DNA from: Candidatus Cloacimonadota bacterium
Lineage (GTDB): Bacteria > Muiribacteriota > UBA6191
Direction: 5' to 3'
Assembly (NCBI GenBank): GCA_019454875.1
Contig: JACFNL010000029.1
Location: 1-36,155, forward strand
DNA length: 36,155 nt
The position numbers and the translations under genes are program-made. Positions 9,667 to 16,815 of the stretch are shown piece after piece (positions within the stretch are counted from its first letter, which is position 1; each line of letters begins with the position of its first letter). Below the pieces are notes generated by a model that ran no database searches, was not told the origin of the DNA, and was given only the letters and a program-made list of their open reading frames with translations.

Positions 9667-11792
9667 CAGAACTGGATCTGGTAGCTGAGTTGTACTCTGC
9701 GACCCCTGGGTGGGGTCATCATCTTAGGCATATTCACCGAATAGTTCAGAGTCCTGTAGTCCTCGTCCAGAATGTTTAACACATCCATGCGGATTCTGTG
9801 AGATTCCCCATGTTTATAAACAACACCCAAATCATGAACCAGTACTTCAGGCTGATTAGGCAGTCCGGAGGCAGGACTTTCCGTCCTTTCCCCAAGCCAT
9901 TGGGAATTGGAATACAGAGAAAGATTTTCTTTCCATTTGTAATCAAATCCGAAGGCTCCCTTAAACTTTATCTGCCCTCCAACAATACCGTTAGGGGCAG
10001 TAGGATCAACATAATCCATAAAAGTCAAATTGGTATACCAGCCCAGTTTGTCGTTGATTTTCTGATCCCATTCCAGTTCCCAGCCTTTGGCTTTGACGAT
10101 ACCTGCCACATTGACATAGTTGGTGGTCGCAGTAGTCAGAAGATCTTTTAACTCCATGTCATAGTAGGTAACAGAAGCATTTTTTTTCCCATTGTCGAAG
10201 GACTTCACCCAGTTATATTCCCATGATGTGACCTTTTCCTCCTGTAGATTTGGATTGCCACGGAAAGCCACAGTGGGAAGGTTCACGAATAATTCAAAGG
10301 GACTGGGGTAGCGAAAGGCCTTGCCCCATATTACCTTAAAGAATTCATCTTTGTTCAGCTCAAATGTCAGGGCATATTTGGGGGCAAAGCCCGAGCTCAA
10401 GAGCTCATGATTATTTAAACGGTTAGCGGCTAAAAAACTGATTTTATCGGAAATCTGGTAGATGGACTGTAAATATATACCATCCATTGTTAGAGAGCCC
10501 GGGGTTACATTAAAGAACTCATTGGAAGGAATGGCAATGCCTGTAAACACTTGTGAGGCGATATTCACAAAGGGGCTGAATGTTTTTTGAACAAAATCAA
10601 CCTCTTCGCGGTTGTAACCAAAAATCAGATTCCAGCGATCATTGACCTGATGTGAAGCCTGAATTTCAAACTCAACAGCCTTTGATTCAGAGTCGAGATT
10701 AAAGAGATTAAGATCATATTCACGGACTTCTTCAATCGAATGAACATATTTCCCCGACAATCGAAAACTGGTTTTGTCTGAAATCTGCTTTTTGTATTCC
10801 ATTCCAATCCAGTCCTGTTCCTGATTGTTGTGGGAGCGAATCCGTCGCTGGTCTTCGTTAAATGAAGCGGGAACCGAAAGGCCGTTTGGATTCTGAAATA
10901 TGGGAGTTATACCTCCCCAAAAAGGTACATTGACGGCCTCATTGTAGGAGAGATTGCGTTTGACCTTGCTGGTTCCATAACTAAATTTTAAATCTTTAAA
11001 TTCAGACACTCCTAAGATGGAATGATTGTCATAATCCATTCTGAAATCAGAGGCATCACCAGGAAAGGAGCGGTAAAGCGGTTGTCGTAGGAGAAGGTTT
11101 CTGTACCCATTGGGAACACTGGAATGATACCTGTAATCACCAGGCTTAGCCCGATCGGTTCCATCTTCTCCAAAGACTCGAAAGGAGAAAAAGTGCTGAT
11201 TGGAGTCATTTTTTTCAAAATAATTGGCATTTGCGCCAAAAACCCCCGCACTGCCTAGGGTGAAGTTGGCGGAGTTTTTGTCATAACCCTTGCCATCAAA
11301 GGTTTCGATACTGATAACCCCTGAATAGGCACTGGAACCATACAAAACAGACCCGGCTCCACGAATCAGCTCTAAACGCTTGATGCTCTCCTTGGGAATG
11401 GTATCAAGGTTAAAATGAGGGCCTACAGGGTCATTCACCTTAATTCCATTCACCAGAAAAAGAATTTTTAGATTGTAAATACCGTTCAAAACTCCACGAA
11501 TGTTAATGTATTGCCGTCCAAAGTAGCCGTTTTCCACATGGACACCGGGAGCTGTCTTTAAGAGGTCATAAACGGTATCAAACTTTTCTATGTCCTTTTG
11601 GGTGTACACTTTCACAATGGAAGGAGCAGAAAGTGGGGATTCCAGCCTTTTGGTGGCGCCCGTAGTGGAGTTTGAGTTTAAGTTGGTTGAAATTCCTGAC
11701 AATAGACTTTGAAAATCCATGAAGTCTTCTGAGTGGATGGGAATTGTAAATGAGGCCAGAGCCAAGGAGATTGCAAATTTTTTGTAGTACAT
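9666..11792 (-). CDS. TonB-dependent outer-membrane receptor
   Basis: This 708-residue protein has a signal peptide of about 20 residues (MYYKKFAISLALASFTIPIHS). The plug domain runs from about residue 55: VKVYTQKDIEKFDTVYDLLK, then PGVHVENGYFGRQYINIRGV and the RLELIRGAGSVLYGSSAYSGVI segment typical of the vitamin B12/colicin receptor family. The rest is the strand-rich barrel, ending in an aromatic residue (SYQIQF) as expected for BAM recognition. The ligand is not evident; no siderophore synthesis or uptake genes are adjacent. A GAGG ribosome site precedes the ATG, which lies 2 nt after the stop of the YfiR-like gene. Its position between a YfiR-like protein and a membrane kinase suggests a sensing role, or transport tied to sensing, rather than a housekeeping transporter. 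Confidence 0.93.
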   Translation of the reverse strand: MYYKKFAISLALASFTIPIHSEDFMDFQSLLSGISTNLNSNSTTGATKRLESPLSAPSIVKVYTQKDIEKFDTVYDLLKTAPGVHVENGYFGRQYINIRGVLNGIYNLKILFLVNGIKVNDPVGPHFNLDTIPKESIKRLELIRGAGSVLYGSSAYSGVISIETFDGKGYDKNSANFTLGSAGVFGANANYFEKNDSNQHFFSFRVFGEDGTDRAKPGDYRYHSSVPNGYRNLLLRQPLYRSFPGDASDFRMDYDNHSILGVSEFKDLKFSYGTSKVKRNLSYNEAVNVPFWGGITPIFQNPNGLSVPASFNEDQRRIRSHNNQEQDWIGMEYKKQISDKTSFRLSGKYVHSIEEVREYDLNLFNLDSESKAVEFEIQASHQVNDRWNLIFGYNREEVDFVQKTFSPFVNIASQVFTGIAIPSNEFFNVTPGSLTMDGIYLQSIYQISDKISFLAANRLNNHELLSSGFAPKYALTFELNKDEFFKVIWGKAFRYPSPFELFVNLPTVAFRGNPNLQEEKVTSWEYNWVKSFDNGKKNASVTYYDMELKDLLTTATTNYVNVAGIVKAKGWELEWDQKINDKLGWYTNLTFMDYVDPTAPNGIVGGQIKFKGAFGFDYKWKENLSLYSNSQWLGERTESPASGLPNQPEVLVHDLGVVYKHGESHRIRMDVLNILDEDYRTLNYSVNMPKMMTPPRGRRVQLSYQIQF

Positions 11793-11794
11793 GC

Positions 11795-12283
11795 TTAATT
11801 CCTCACCAGAGTAACCATTTTGAGTAAGTTCGCAGGGTATTTCAGACCCAATAATTTCAGGGTTTCCATATTCATGAATATTTTAGGCTGAACCCCTTCT
11901 CTGGTCAGTCCTGCCAGAACTCCTGACTCTACAAGCTGACGATTGTCTGTAAAAGATAAAATGGACCGTTCGGCGGGAAGGTCGATCTTTGAAAAGACAT
12001 ATAAAACATTACAATCTGCTGGAATTTCATTGGTTTCCAGCAGTCTGACCTCGATTGGCAAAACCTTTGCACCCACTTTTAACTGTTTCAGATTCATCAG
12101 GGCGTTTCGGAGTTCTGTGCGTTTGTTTGTGTCACCGCCGTGAATCCCTATCACAACTTTTTCCAGATTCAAGCCGCTGGAGGCAATCAGGGAGCCAATC
12201 AGCTTGGCCTGATCGGGCAGGGGTAGATCAGCATGGGCCACACCAAGGCTCAATCCCAGCACAATAGTTTTCAGCCATTTCAT
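11795..12283 (-). CDS. YfiR-family (DUF4154-like) periplasmic protein
   Basis: This 162-residue protein has a signal peptide cleaved after about residue 18 (LSLGVAHA). The mature part matches the YfiR/DUF4154 pattern. It has an early strand VVIGIHG, then LPIEVRLLE, a CNVLYVFSKID strand-turn, ILSFTDN, a strand region with KIFMNMETLKLLGLKYPANLLK, and the terminal VTLVR. In P. aeruginosa, YfiR is a periplasmic inhibitor of the HAMP-GGDEF enzyme YfiN; here it heads an operon with a TonB-dependent receptor and a HAMP kinase. There is only one cysteine in the mature chain (C91), so an intramolecular disulfide like that of YfiR is not possible. Start: GAGG ribosome site 7 nt upstream of the ATG. Family assignment is by pattern recognition. 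Confidence 0.75.
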   Translation of the reverse strand: MKWLKTIVLGLSLGVAHADLPLPDQAKLIGSLIASSGLNLEKVVIGIHGGDTNKRTELRNALMNLKQLKVGAKVLPIEVRLLETNEIPADCNVLYVFSKIDLPAERSILSFTDNRQLVESGVLAGLTREGVQPKIFMNMETLKLLGLKYPANLLKMVTLVRN

Positions 12284-12309
12284 AATAATTCCTCATTGTA
12301 TTCTGATGT

Positions 12310-12337
12310 CCCCACATATTAGGTGGGGGATTCCCCC
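12310..12337. promoter_or_regulatory. Overlapping inverted repeats over the operon promoter (candidate operator)
   Basis: CCCCAC (12310-12315), 7 nt and GTGGGG (12323-12328) form a perfect 6-bp inverted repeat exactly around the -10 box. The same G-run forms a second inverted repeat, GGGGG-ATT-CCCCC (12325-12337), inside the spacer. The placement would let a bound regulator block RNA polymerase. No regulator gene is visible nearby. Confidence 0.4.
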
Positions 12338-12344
12338 TCGTCAA
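12316..12344 (-). promoter_or_regulatory. Promoter of the yfiR-like/receptor/kinase operon
   Basis: On the minus strand, TTGACG (12344-12339), exactly 17 nt and TAATAT (12321-12316) give a near-consensus sigma-70-type promoter. Transcription would start about 26 nt before the yfiR-like ATG at 12283, leaving room for the GAGG site. The spacer and the -10 are covered by two inverted repeats, listed separately. Confidence 0.6.
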
Positions 12345-12361
12345 TAGGAAAAATTGTCTAT

Positions 12362-12390
12362 TTGACACGGGAATGACTTTTTTATAGTAC
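12362..12390 (+). promoter_or_regulatory. Putative promoter of the lipoprotein gene at 12553
   Basis: TTGACA (12362-12367), 17 nt and TAGTAC (12385-12390) lie on the plus strand, divergent from the kinase operon promoter. The -35 is perfect, the -10 weak. Transcription from here would give a leader of roughly 155 nt before the ATG at 12553. The leader holds a GACATA direct repeat (12441-12446 and 12451-12456), a long-range CCCAAC/GTTGGG pairing (12424-12429 with 12471-12476) and an ATATTGT/ACAATAT inverted repeat (12502-12508, 12519-12525). None matches a riboswitch I know. Confidence 0.4.
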
Positions 12391-12552
12391 AGATATATTG
12401 TGCTGATTGTGATTATAGACTATCCCAACAAACCCCTAATGACATAAGCTGACATAGTTTTTGTTTGAGGGTTGGGTTTTAGGAGAAAAATCCTTGTTTT
12501 AATATTGTAAAAAAAATGACAATATAAGATATCGAATATGTAGGAGGCGCAA

Positions 12553-14238
12553 ATGTTGAAGCAAGGAAAAAAACTGTGTACGGGTATAGGAATCCTGGCA
12601 GTTGGTTTGATCGCAAGCGGTTGTGGTGGCAGTGGTGGTGGGATGGTTAGTGGCAGTCCTTCTGTGTCTTTGAGTGGCTCTGCGATCAAGGGGCCTTTTC
12701 GTGGAGGTTCAGTTAAGGCCTATGGTCTGAAGGTTGATGGTAGTAAAGCGTTTGAAGTTTTAGGAAGCGTTACAGATGACAAATTTGCTATCACAGTTCC
12801 TCAGGATAATGCAGGTCTACCCTACTCGGTATTCATTGAAGTAGAGGGAGTTTATCAGTCTGAAGTTTCCGGAGCGGTCACAACAGAAAATTCCAATCTA
12901 TTAAGTGTTGCTTTTGTGGATAGCACAACCAACAAGGTTGAAAATCTTTTGATTAGCCCGCTAAGCCACATTGTTGCCAATATGGTGGCAGCAGAACCTG
13001 GAATTGTGAATGATCCAGACCTGATTCAAGCAGCACACCAGTCAGTTGCAAGAAACTTCGGCTTGACCAATGTTGGTATTTTACAGGGTACAATGCCTGC
13101 AATTTTAACAATGAGTGCCCAAGCCGCTGATATTAATACATATACACAGCAGCAGCAGTCCTTAGGGGCTGTTCTGGCTGGCTTTGAAAAACTTCGGGGA
13201 AATCTGAAGTACAACGATTTTTTTTCGACTAGGTTAAGAGATCAAACAACTGGTGGAAGTATTCCTCTACAATTCAAAGTAGATTTGGCAACTCAGATCG
13301 AGTCCCATATTCAAGGGCTTGACTATAGAAATTCTGTGGCATCGTTGACAGCAAGCACACTAAGCAGTGCCGGAAATTGGGGAGTTGATCAGGTTGTTGC
13401 CAATCCAGCTCAAATCAAATTGTATGTGAATGGGAAAAGCTATTCTGCCTTGAATCCAACCACAGTACAGGTGAATCAGGCTATTTCGGTTGCTGCAGCA
13501 ATTCTGGCGACAAGAGATCAATCCCTGAATTACAGTTTTTCTGTGGTTCATCAACAACTAGGCCTGCCCGTGAAAAATTTTGTCGCAAGTTTTCCAGATT
13601 CTGGGGAACAAACAGGTCCAGGCAGTTTTACAGGCAGCTTTATCGCCACTCAATCTGGGGATTATATCCTTCATGCGGAAATTCATCCCATAGGCCAGAA
13701 CTTAATTTCCACCAGTTATCCTATTAATGTTTTGCCTGCACCCACTGCAAATGCTGGAGGCACAGCAAACTTTTCTTTGGAGAATTATGTCTTTGAACAC
13801 ACGGGAATCCAACGATTTGGGCACTTTAACGGAATTCTTTCATTTGATGACAATGGATATTTTACCTATTTTTATGTGGAAGATGCATCCGCAAAAAACC
13901 GATATCTACTGGTTGGCACGGCGGCATTTTCAGGAAACCTGGTGACTCTTAAAGTAAACAAACAGTATTCCGTCCCAGATAATGTTTCACCTCCAGTTGA
14001 GGTTATGCCTGCTAATACCGAGCTTGACAACACTTATACCGTTGCTGATCTGGGAAGCAATTCCTTCAGCTTAAGCGGAGGAACTGGGAGGCTGAACTCC
14101 GATAAAATTGAACAAACAACAGGCCATTGTGCAAAAAACGAGCAACCAGAAAGAAAACATTGGTTTGCCAATTATGTTTTTGCCGGTAAATGTTATAGGT
14201 TCGGAAAAATTGTCAGAGAAGGGGTTTTTGAAGAATAA
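12553..14238 (+). CDS. Outer-membrane lipoprotein of unknown function (C-terminus likely frameshifted)
   Basis: This 561-residue product has a lipoprotein signal (lipobox IASGC, Cys24) followed by GGSGGG. The next ~100 residues begin IKGPFRGGSVKAYGLKV and resemble a carboxypeptidase-regulatory-like beta-sandwich. A helical region follows (LLISPLSHIVANM to ~residue 270), then beta-rich domains including NGILSFDDNGYFTYFYVED. The KGPF-GxVxAxGLK module is shared with the lipoprotein at 33155-35236, so the two are paralogues. AGGAGG precedes the ATG at 5-nt spacing. The reading frame stops at 14236-14238, but the next frame continues for 44 codons of protein-like sequence (14238-14369). One extra A near 14233-14236 would fuse the two and add YGYVWAARDRENLLLVAQI. 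Surface or periplasmic placement is inferred from the Gly at +2. Confidence 0.8.
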   Translation: MLKQGKKLCTGIGILAVGLIASGCGGSGGGMVSGSPSVSLSGSAIKGPFRGGSVKAYGLKVDGSKAFEVLGSVTDDKFAITVPQDNAGLPYSVFIEVEGVYQSEVSGAVTTENSNLLSVAFVDSTTNKVENLLISPLSHIVANMVAAEPGIVNDPDLIQAAHQSVARNFGLTNVGILQGTMPAILTMSAQAADINTYTQQQQSLGAVLAGFEKLRGNLKYNDFFSTRLRDQTTGGSIPLQFKVDLATQIESHIQGLDYRNSVASLTASTLSSAGNWGVDQVVANPAQIKLYVNGKSYSALNPTTVQVNQAISVAAAILATRDQSLNYSFSVVHQQLGLPVKNFVASFPDSGEQTGPGSFTGSFIATQSGDYILHAEIHPIGQNLISTSYPINVLPAPTANAGGTANFSLENYVFEHTGIQRFGHFNGILSFDDNGYFTYFYVEDASAKNRYLLVGTAAFSGNLVTLKVNKQYSVPDNVSPPVEVMPANTELDNTYTVADLGSNSFSLSGGTGRLNSDKIEQTTGHCAKNEQPERKHWFANYVFAGKCYRFGKIVREGVFEE

Positions 14239-14369
14239 AGGGTAAAAAATACTCTGATGAGTATGGCTATGTCTGGGCTGCCAGAGACAGGGAAAACCTG
14301 CTTTTGGTGGCCCAGATTTCTTCTTTGAGTTCTGATAAGCGCACTTTACAAATCAGAAATTCTCCTTAG
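14232..14369 (+). pseudogene. Detached C-terminal coding remnant of the lipoprotein gene (frameshift)
   Basis: In the third forward frame, bases 14232-14369 encode about 45 residues ending in TAG, including KKYSDEYGYVWAARDREN and LLLVAQISSL. There is no start codon or ribosome site. The composition and alternating aromatic/hydrophobic pattern resemble the beta-rich repeat of the lipoprotein just upstream. A single-base deletion in the A-rich GAAGAATAAAG stretch (14230-14240) is the simplest explanation. Whether it is a real mutation or a sequencing error cannot be told from one sequence. Confidence 0.55.
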
Positions 14370-14372
14370 AAT
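14345..14372 (+). promoter_or_regulatory. Putative promoter for the secreted-protein genes at 14404 and 15422
   Basis: TTTACA (14345-14350), 16 nt and TAGAAT (14367-14372) each match consensus at 5 of 6 positions. The start of transcription would lie near 14380, about 25 nt before the ATG at 14404 with its AAAGGAG site. It overlaps the detached lipoprotein tail. Confidence 0.45.
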
Positions 14373-14403
14373 TAATCTTCTGGGCAGATTAAAGGAGTAC
14401 AGT

Positions 14404-15420
14404 ATGATTTATAGGGTCGCAACCAGTCTGACGATGGTAGTGTTTATGGTTCAGGGTTCATTGTTGGCCCTGGACCCAGATCTGCTTCGTGAGGCAATGG
14501 AAAATCAGGCAAACATGATTCGGGAAGCGGGAGCCAGGGCGGCCATTGCGGATCAGCTCTATGACGGTAGCTCCATTTTGAATAATACCAGAGGACAGTC
14601 AGAGACCAGAAGTGGACTTTTAAAGATTGTTTCCACGATAGAAACTGCTGAGGATCTGAATTCAGCCATGCAGATTGCAGATCAGTTTGCGATGGGCAGC
14701 ACAGCCGAGCAGTATGTGGCATCATTAGTCAGGGAGCAGTTAAAACGCAGGGCCCTGTTTCTTGGGCTGGTCGGGCAAGGTGTGGATCGCAATTCTGTCA
14801 GGCAGGTTGTAGACTCATTAAAACCAGTAGAATTGTCAGAGTTTTTACGCCCCGAGGATTTTATGACAGTGGCTGTGGAGTCATTGCAGGCTGTGGTGTA
14901 TGCGAATAGTCGGAAGTGGGATGACAGAAAGACTCATTTGGAGCAAATTTTTTCCCGTCATGAATGTGATGTACTTTCCAGTTTTCATTGGGATGAAAAG
15001 GAAGAGGCTCACAACTACCTGGTACAGTGCAAGGACTATGTGATTAAACCATTAGTAGAGCATTACGGGGGCGAGGTTTCTCCTGAGCTTGAAGTAGAGG
15101 TAGAGTTAAAAACCGGAGGCTGGTTTACCGGAAAAGACCTGACGGTTTCCATCGTGGGCACTAGTGGTGGGCAGGAAAAACAGAGTCTGGCCTATCTGCA
15201 GGCCATGATCGAGAATAACCCGTTTCAATACATACAGGACAACAATCTGGCAAGCCTTGTGGAAATAGGGAAAATCAAGGAAATTGCTGGCGAAAGAACT
15301 CTGGTTTTAAAGAATGCCAGGGCAAAATTCTGGTTTAAGGCTGCTGGGGCGAAAAAATCCCAGGCGATTTATTTTTCCGAGAAGAAATATGGAGATTTGA
15401 TTCTGAAGGGGGGAAACTGA
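14404..15420 (+). CDS. Secreted or periplasmic protein of unknown function (338 aa)
   Basis: A Sec signal peptide of about 22 residues (VATSLTMVVFMVQGSLLALD) is followed by a largely helical first half (residues ~25-170). A middle part has two cysteines (RHECDV and VQCKDY, about residues 193 and 218) that could form a disulfide. A strand-rich C-terminal part ends FYFKAAG-like strands and YFSEKKYGDLILKGG. I do not recognise the family and see no catalytic motif. AAAGGAG lies 6 nt before the ATG. The next gene starts 1 nt after this stop, so both are probably translated from one mRNA and may work together in the envelope. Confidence 0.75.
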   Translation: MIYRVATSLTMVVFMVQGSLLALDPDLLREAMENQANMIREAGARAAIADQLYDGSSILNNTRGQSETRSGLLKIVSTIETAEDLNSAMQIADQFAMGSTAEQYVASLVREQLKRRALFLGLVGQGVDRNSVRQVVDSLKPVELSEFLRPEDFMTVAVESLQAVVYANSRKWDDRKTHLEQIFSRHECDVLSSFHWDEKEEAHNYLVQCKDYVIKPLVEHYGGEVSPELEVEVELKTGGWFTGKDLTVSIVGTSGGQEKQSLAYLQAMIENNPFQYIQDNNLASLVEIGKIKEIAGERTLVLKNARAKFWFKAAGAKKSQAIYFSEKKYGDLILKGGN

Positions 15421-15421
15421 T

Positions 15422-16738
15422 ATGAATCGTATTTTGGCACTTGCCGTAGCGACTTGTTTGTGTGTAGCCCCCGGATTCGCCTCTGAGGTTGATGGGATAG
15501 TAGAGTTGGAGCAAAAGCTGATAACCCAGGAAAAAAGGCTTCTGGAATCGGAGTTGAAGCAGGATCGGGCCATTGTTGAGAATTGGAAATTCAGAGGCAT
15601 TCTTGGTTGGTTGCAAGGCTTGTTTTCCTCCACAGAAAAGAAGGCTTTGCAAGCGTTGCTGATGGAAACAGAACAGTCGATCAAAAAAGAATTTGCCGGA
15701 ATGAAAGCCTCGGAAACTTCGTTGCAGCAAGAGGTTTTTAATGTGGGTTATGCCTTTGAGCAGAAGGGCGATTTTGCTAAAGCCATAGAGTTCTATAAAA
15801 AAGTGGTTCATAAGGATGACAAGGTTCTTTTAAGAATTGGTTCCTGCTATCAGAAACTTAAGCAGTATAGCGAGGCCATCACCTGGTATCTGAAGATGCA
15901 AAAAACGGATGCCAACTTTTTGCTGGTGGTGGAATGTTACTGGGAGGCTGCATTGCCTAAAGATGCAATCACCTGGCTGTTTCGTATTCTTGATCCATAT
16001 AACAAAAATGCGGCTGAACTTAAGGCCTTGGAATTGATGGATCGTTATGAATATTCAAACAGGGACAGTGACTTTCCTGGATTTTCCACCCGTCTTTCCG
16101 ATGTCTATCTGGCAAAAACCCTATCCTATTTTTCCGAGAGTACTGAAATCGCTGCTTCCGACTACAAAAGGGCGGTAAACTTAAGGAGTGCTGGTCAGGA
16201 CTTACAGACGGTTTCCATGCAGATTGTACAGTGGTACTTCAACAAGGTTGAGGAGGCCCGCAATACACTTGAAGAGAAACGCTCCGAGGCTTTTGAGCAT
16301 TTTGAATATCTGCTAAGACAGGCAGAGCAGAAGATCAGTCGGGAAAAGGACAGACTCAGGGATGCTGAAATGCAGGCTATGAGGGATTACGAATATGCTT
16401 TGAATCGGTCCCGCCAGGAATTGAGTGAAGCCCGTTTGAATCTTGATGATGTTCAGAAAAATCAGGCATCGACACCGGAGCAGATTGATTATGCCCAAAA
16501 ACGACTTCGTAATGCTGAGTATCGCCTGCAGGATTTGATGAACAACAGGATTCGATTCATCGAGGAAGAAATCAGTCCTTACAAGGAAAAGCTTGAGCGA
16601 GCACAAAGAGAATACAATCAGCTAATCCAGAATCGGGCCCAAATCATTGAGGATTATATCGCTCCATACAAGCGGGCATTAAAGGCCTCCGAAGATAACG
16701 AGAAGGTAATTCGTCGTTTGCATCAGATGATATTCTAA
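15422..16738 (+). CDS. Secreted TPR-like and coiled-coil protein, unknown function
   Basis: This 438-residue protein has a signal peptide of about 20 residues (MNRILALAVATCLCVAPGFA). An N-terminal helical stretch precedes two or three TPR-like units: VFNVGYAFEQKGDFAKAIEF, then IGSCYQKLKQYSEAITWYLK, then a degenerate third copy near YWEAALPKDAITWLFRIL. From about residue 275 to the end there is a long, highly charged coiled coil (EARNTLEEKRSEAFEHFEYL and following) interrupted by a Pro-containing turn at ISPYKEKLERA and repeated at IAPYKRALKAS. TPR domains bind partner proteins, and the coiled coil suggests oligomerisation or a rod in the periplasm. It directly follows the 338-aa secreted protein (1-nt gap). 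No enzyme motif is visible. Confidence 0.75.
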   Translation: MNRILALAVATCLCVAPGFASEVDGIVELEQKLITQEKRLLESELKQDRAIVENWKFRGILGWLQGLFSSTEKKALQALLMETEQSIKKEFAGMKASETSLQQEVFNVGYAFEQKGDFAKAIEFYKKVVHKDDKVLLRIGSCYQKLKQYSEAITWYLKMQKTDANFLLVVECYWEAALPKDAITWLFRILDPYNKNAAELKALELMDRYEYSNRDSDFPGFSTRLSDVYLAKTLSYFSESTEIAASDYKRAVNLRSAGQDLQTVSMQIVQWYFNKVEEARNTLEEKRSEAFEHFEYLLRQAEQKISREKDRLRDAEMQAMRDYEYALNRSRQELSEARLNLDDVQKNQASTPEQIDYAQKRLRNAEYRLQDLMNNRIRFIEEEISPYKEKLERAQREYNQLIQNRAQIIEDYIAPYKRALKASEDNEKVIRRLHQMIF

Positions 16739-16757
16739 GGCTTTGTCCGTGATCATA

Positions 16758-16785
16758 TTGACACCTTTGGGAAACACGATAAGTT
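16758..16785 (+). promoter_or_regulatory. Putative serpin promoter
   Basis: A perfect TTGACA (16758-16763) is followed after 16 nt by TAAGTT (16780-16785), a weak -10. It lies in the 77-nt gap before the serpin ATG, and no terminator hairpin separates the upstream gene, so read-through is also possible. Confidence 0.3.
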
Positions 16786-16815
16786 GTGCTAGGATGCGTT
16801 GCTTGGGAGGTTGAT

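Noticed and set aside
12420-12552. The lipoprotein leader as a known riboswitch
   Set aside because: The pairings are few and long-range, and no known aptamer core is recognisable.
14102-14245. Second forward frame open through the end of the lipoprotein gene, as a possible coding continuation
   Set aside because: It would need two separate shifts to reach the good tail, whereas one added base near 14234 joins the annotated frame directly to it.
15307-15811. Two minus-strand frames of 125 and 158 codons across the junction of the secreted-protein genes
   Set aside because: They lie antisense to two plausible signal-peptide proteins, are rich in Phe/Ser/Leu as expected of shadow frames, and overlap each other in different frames.
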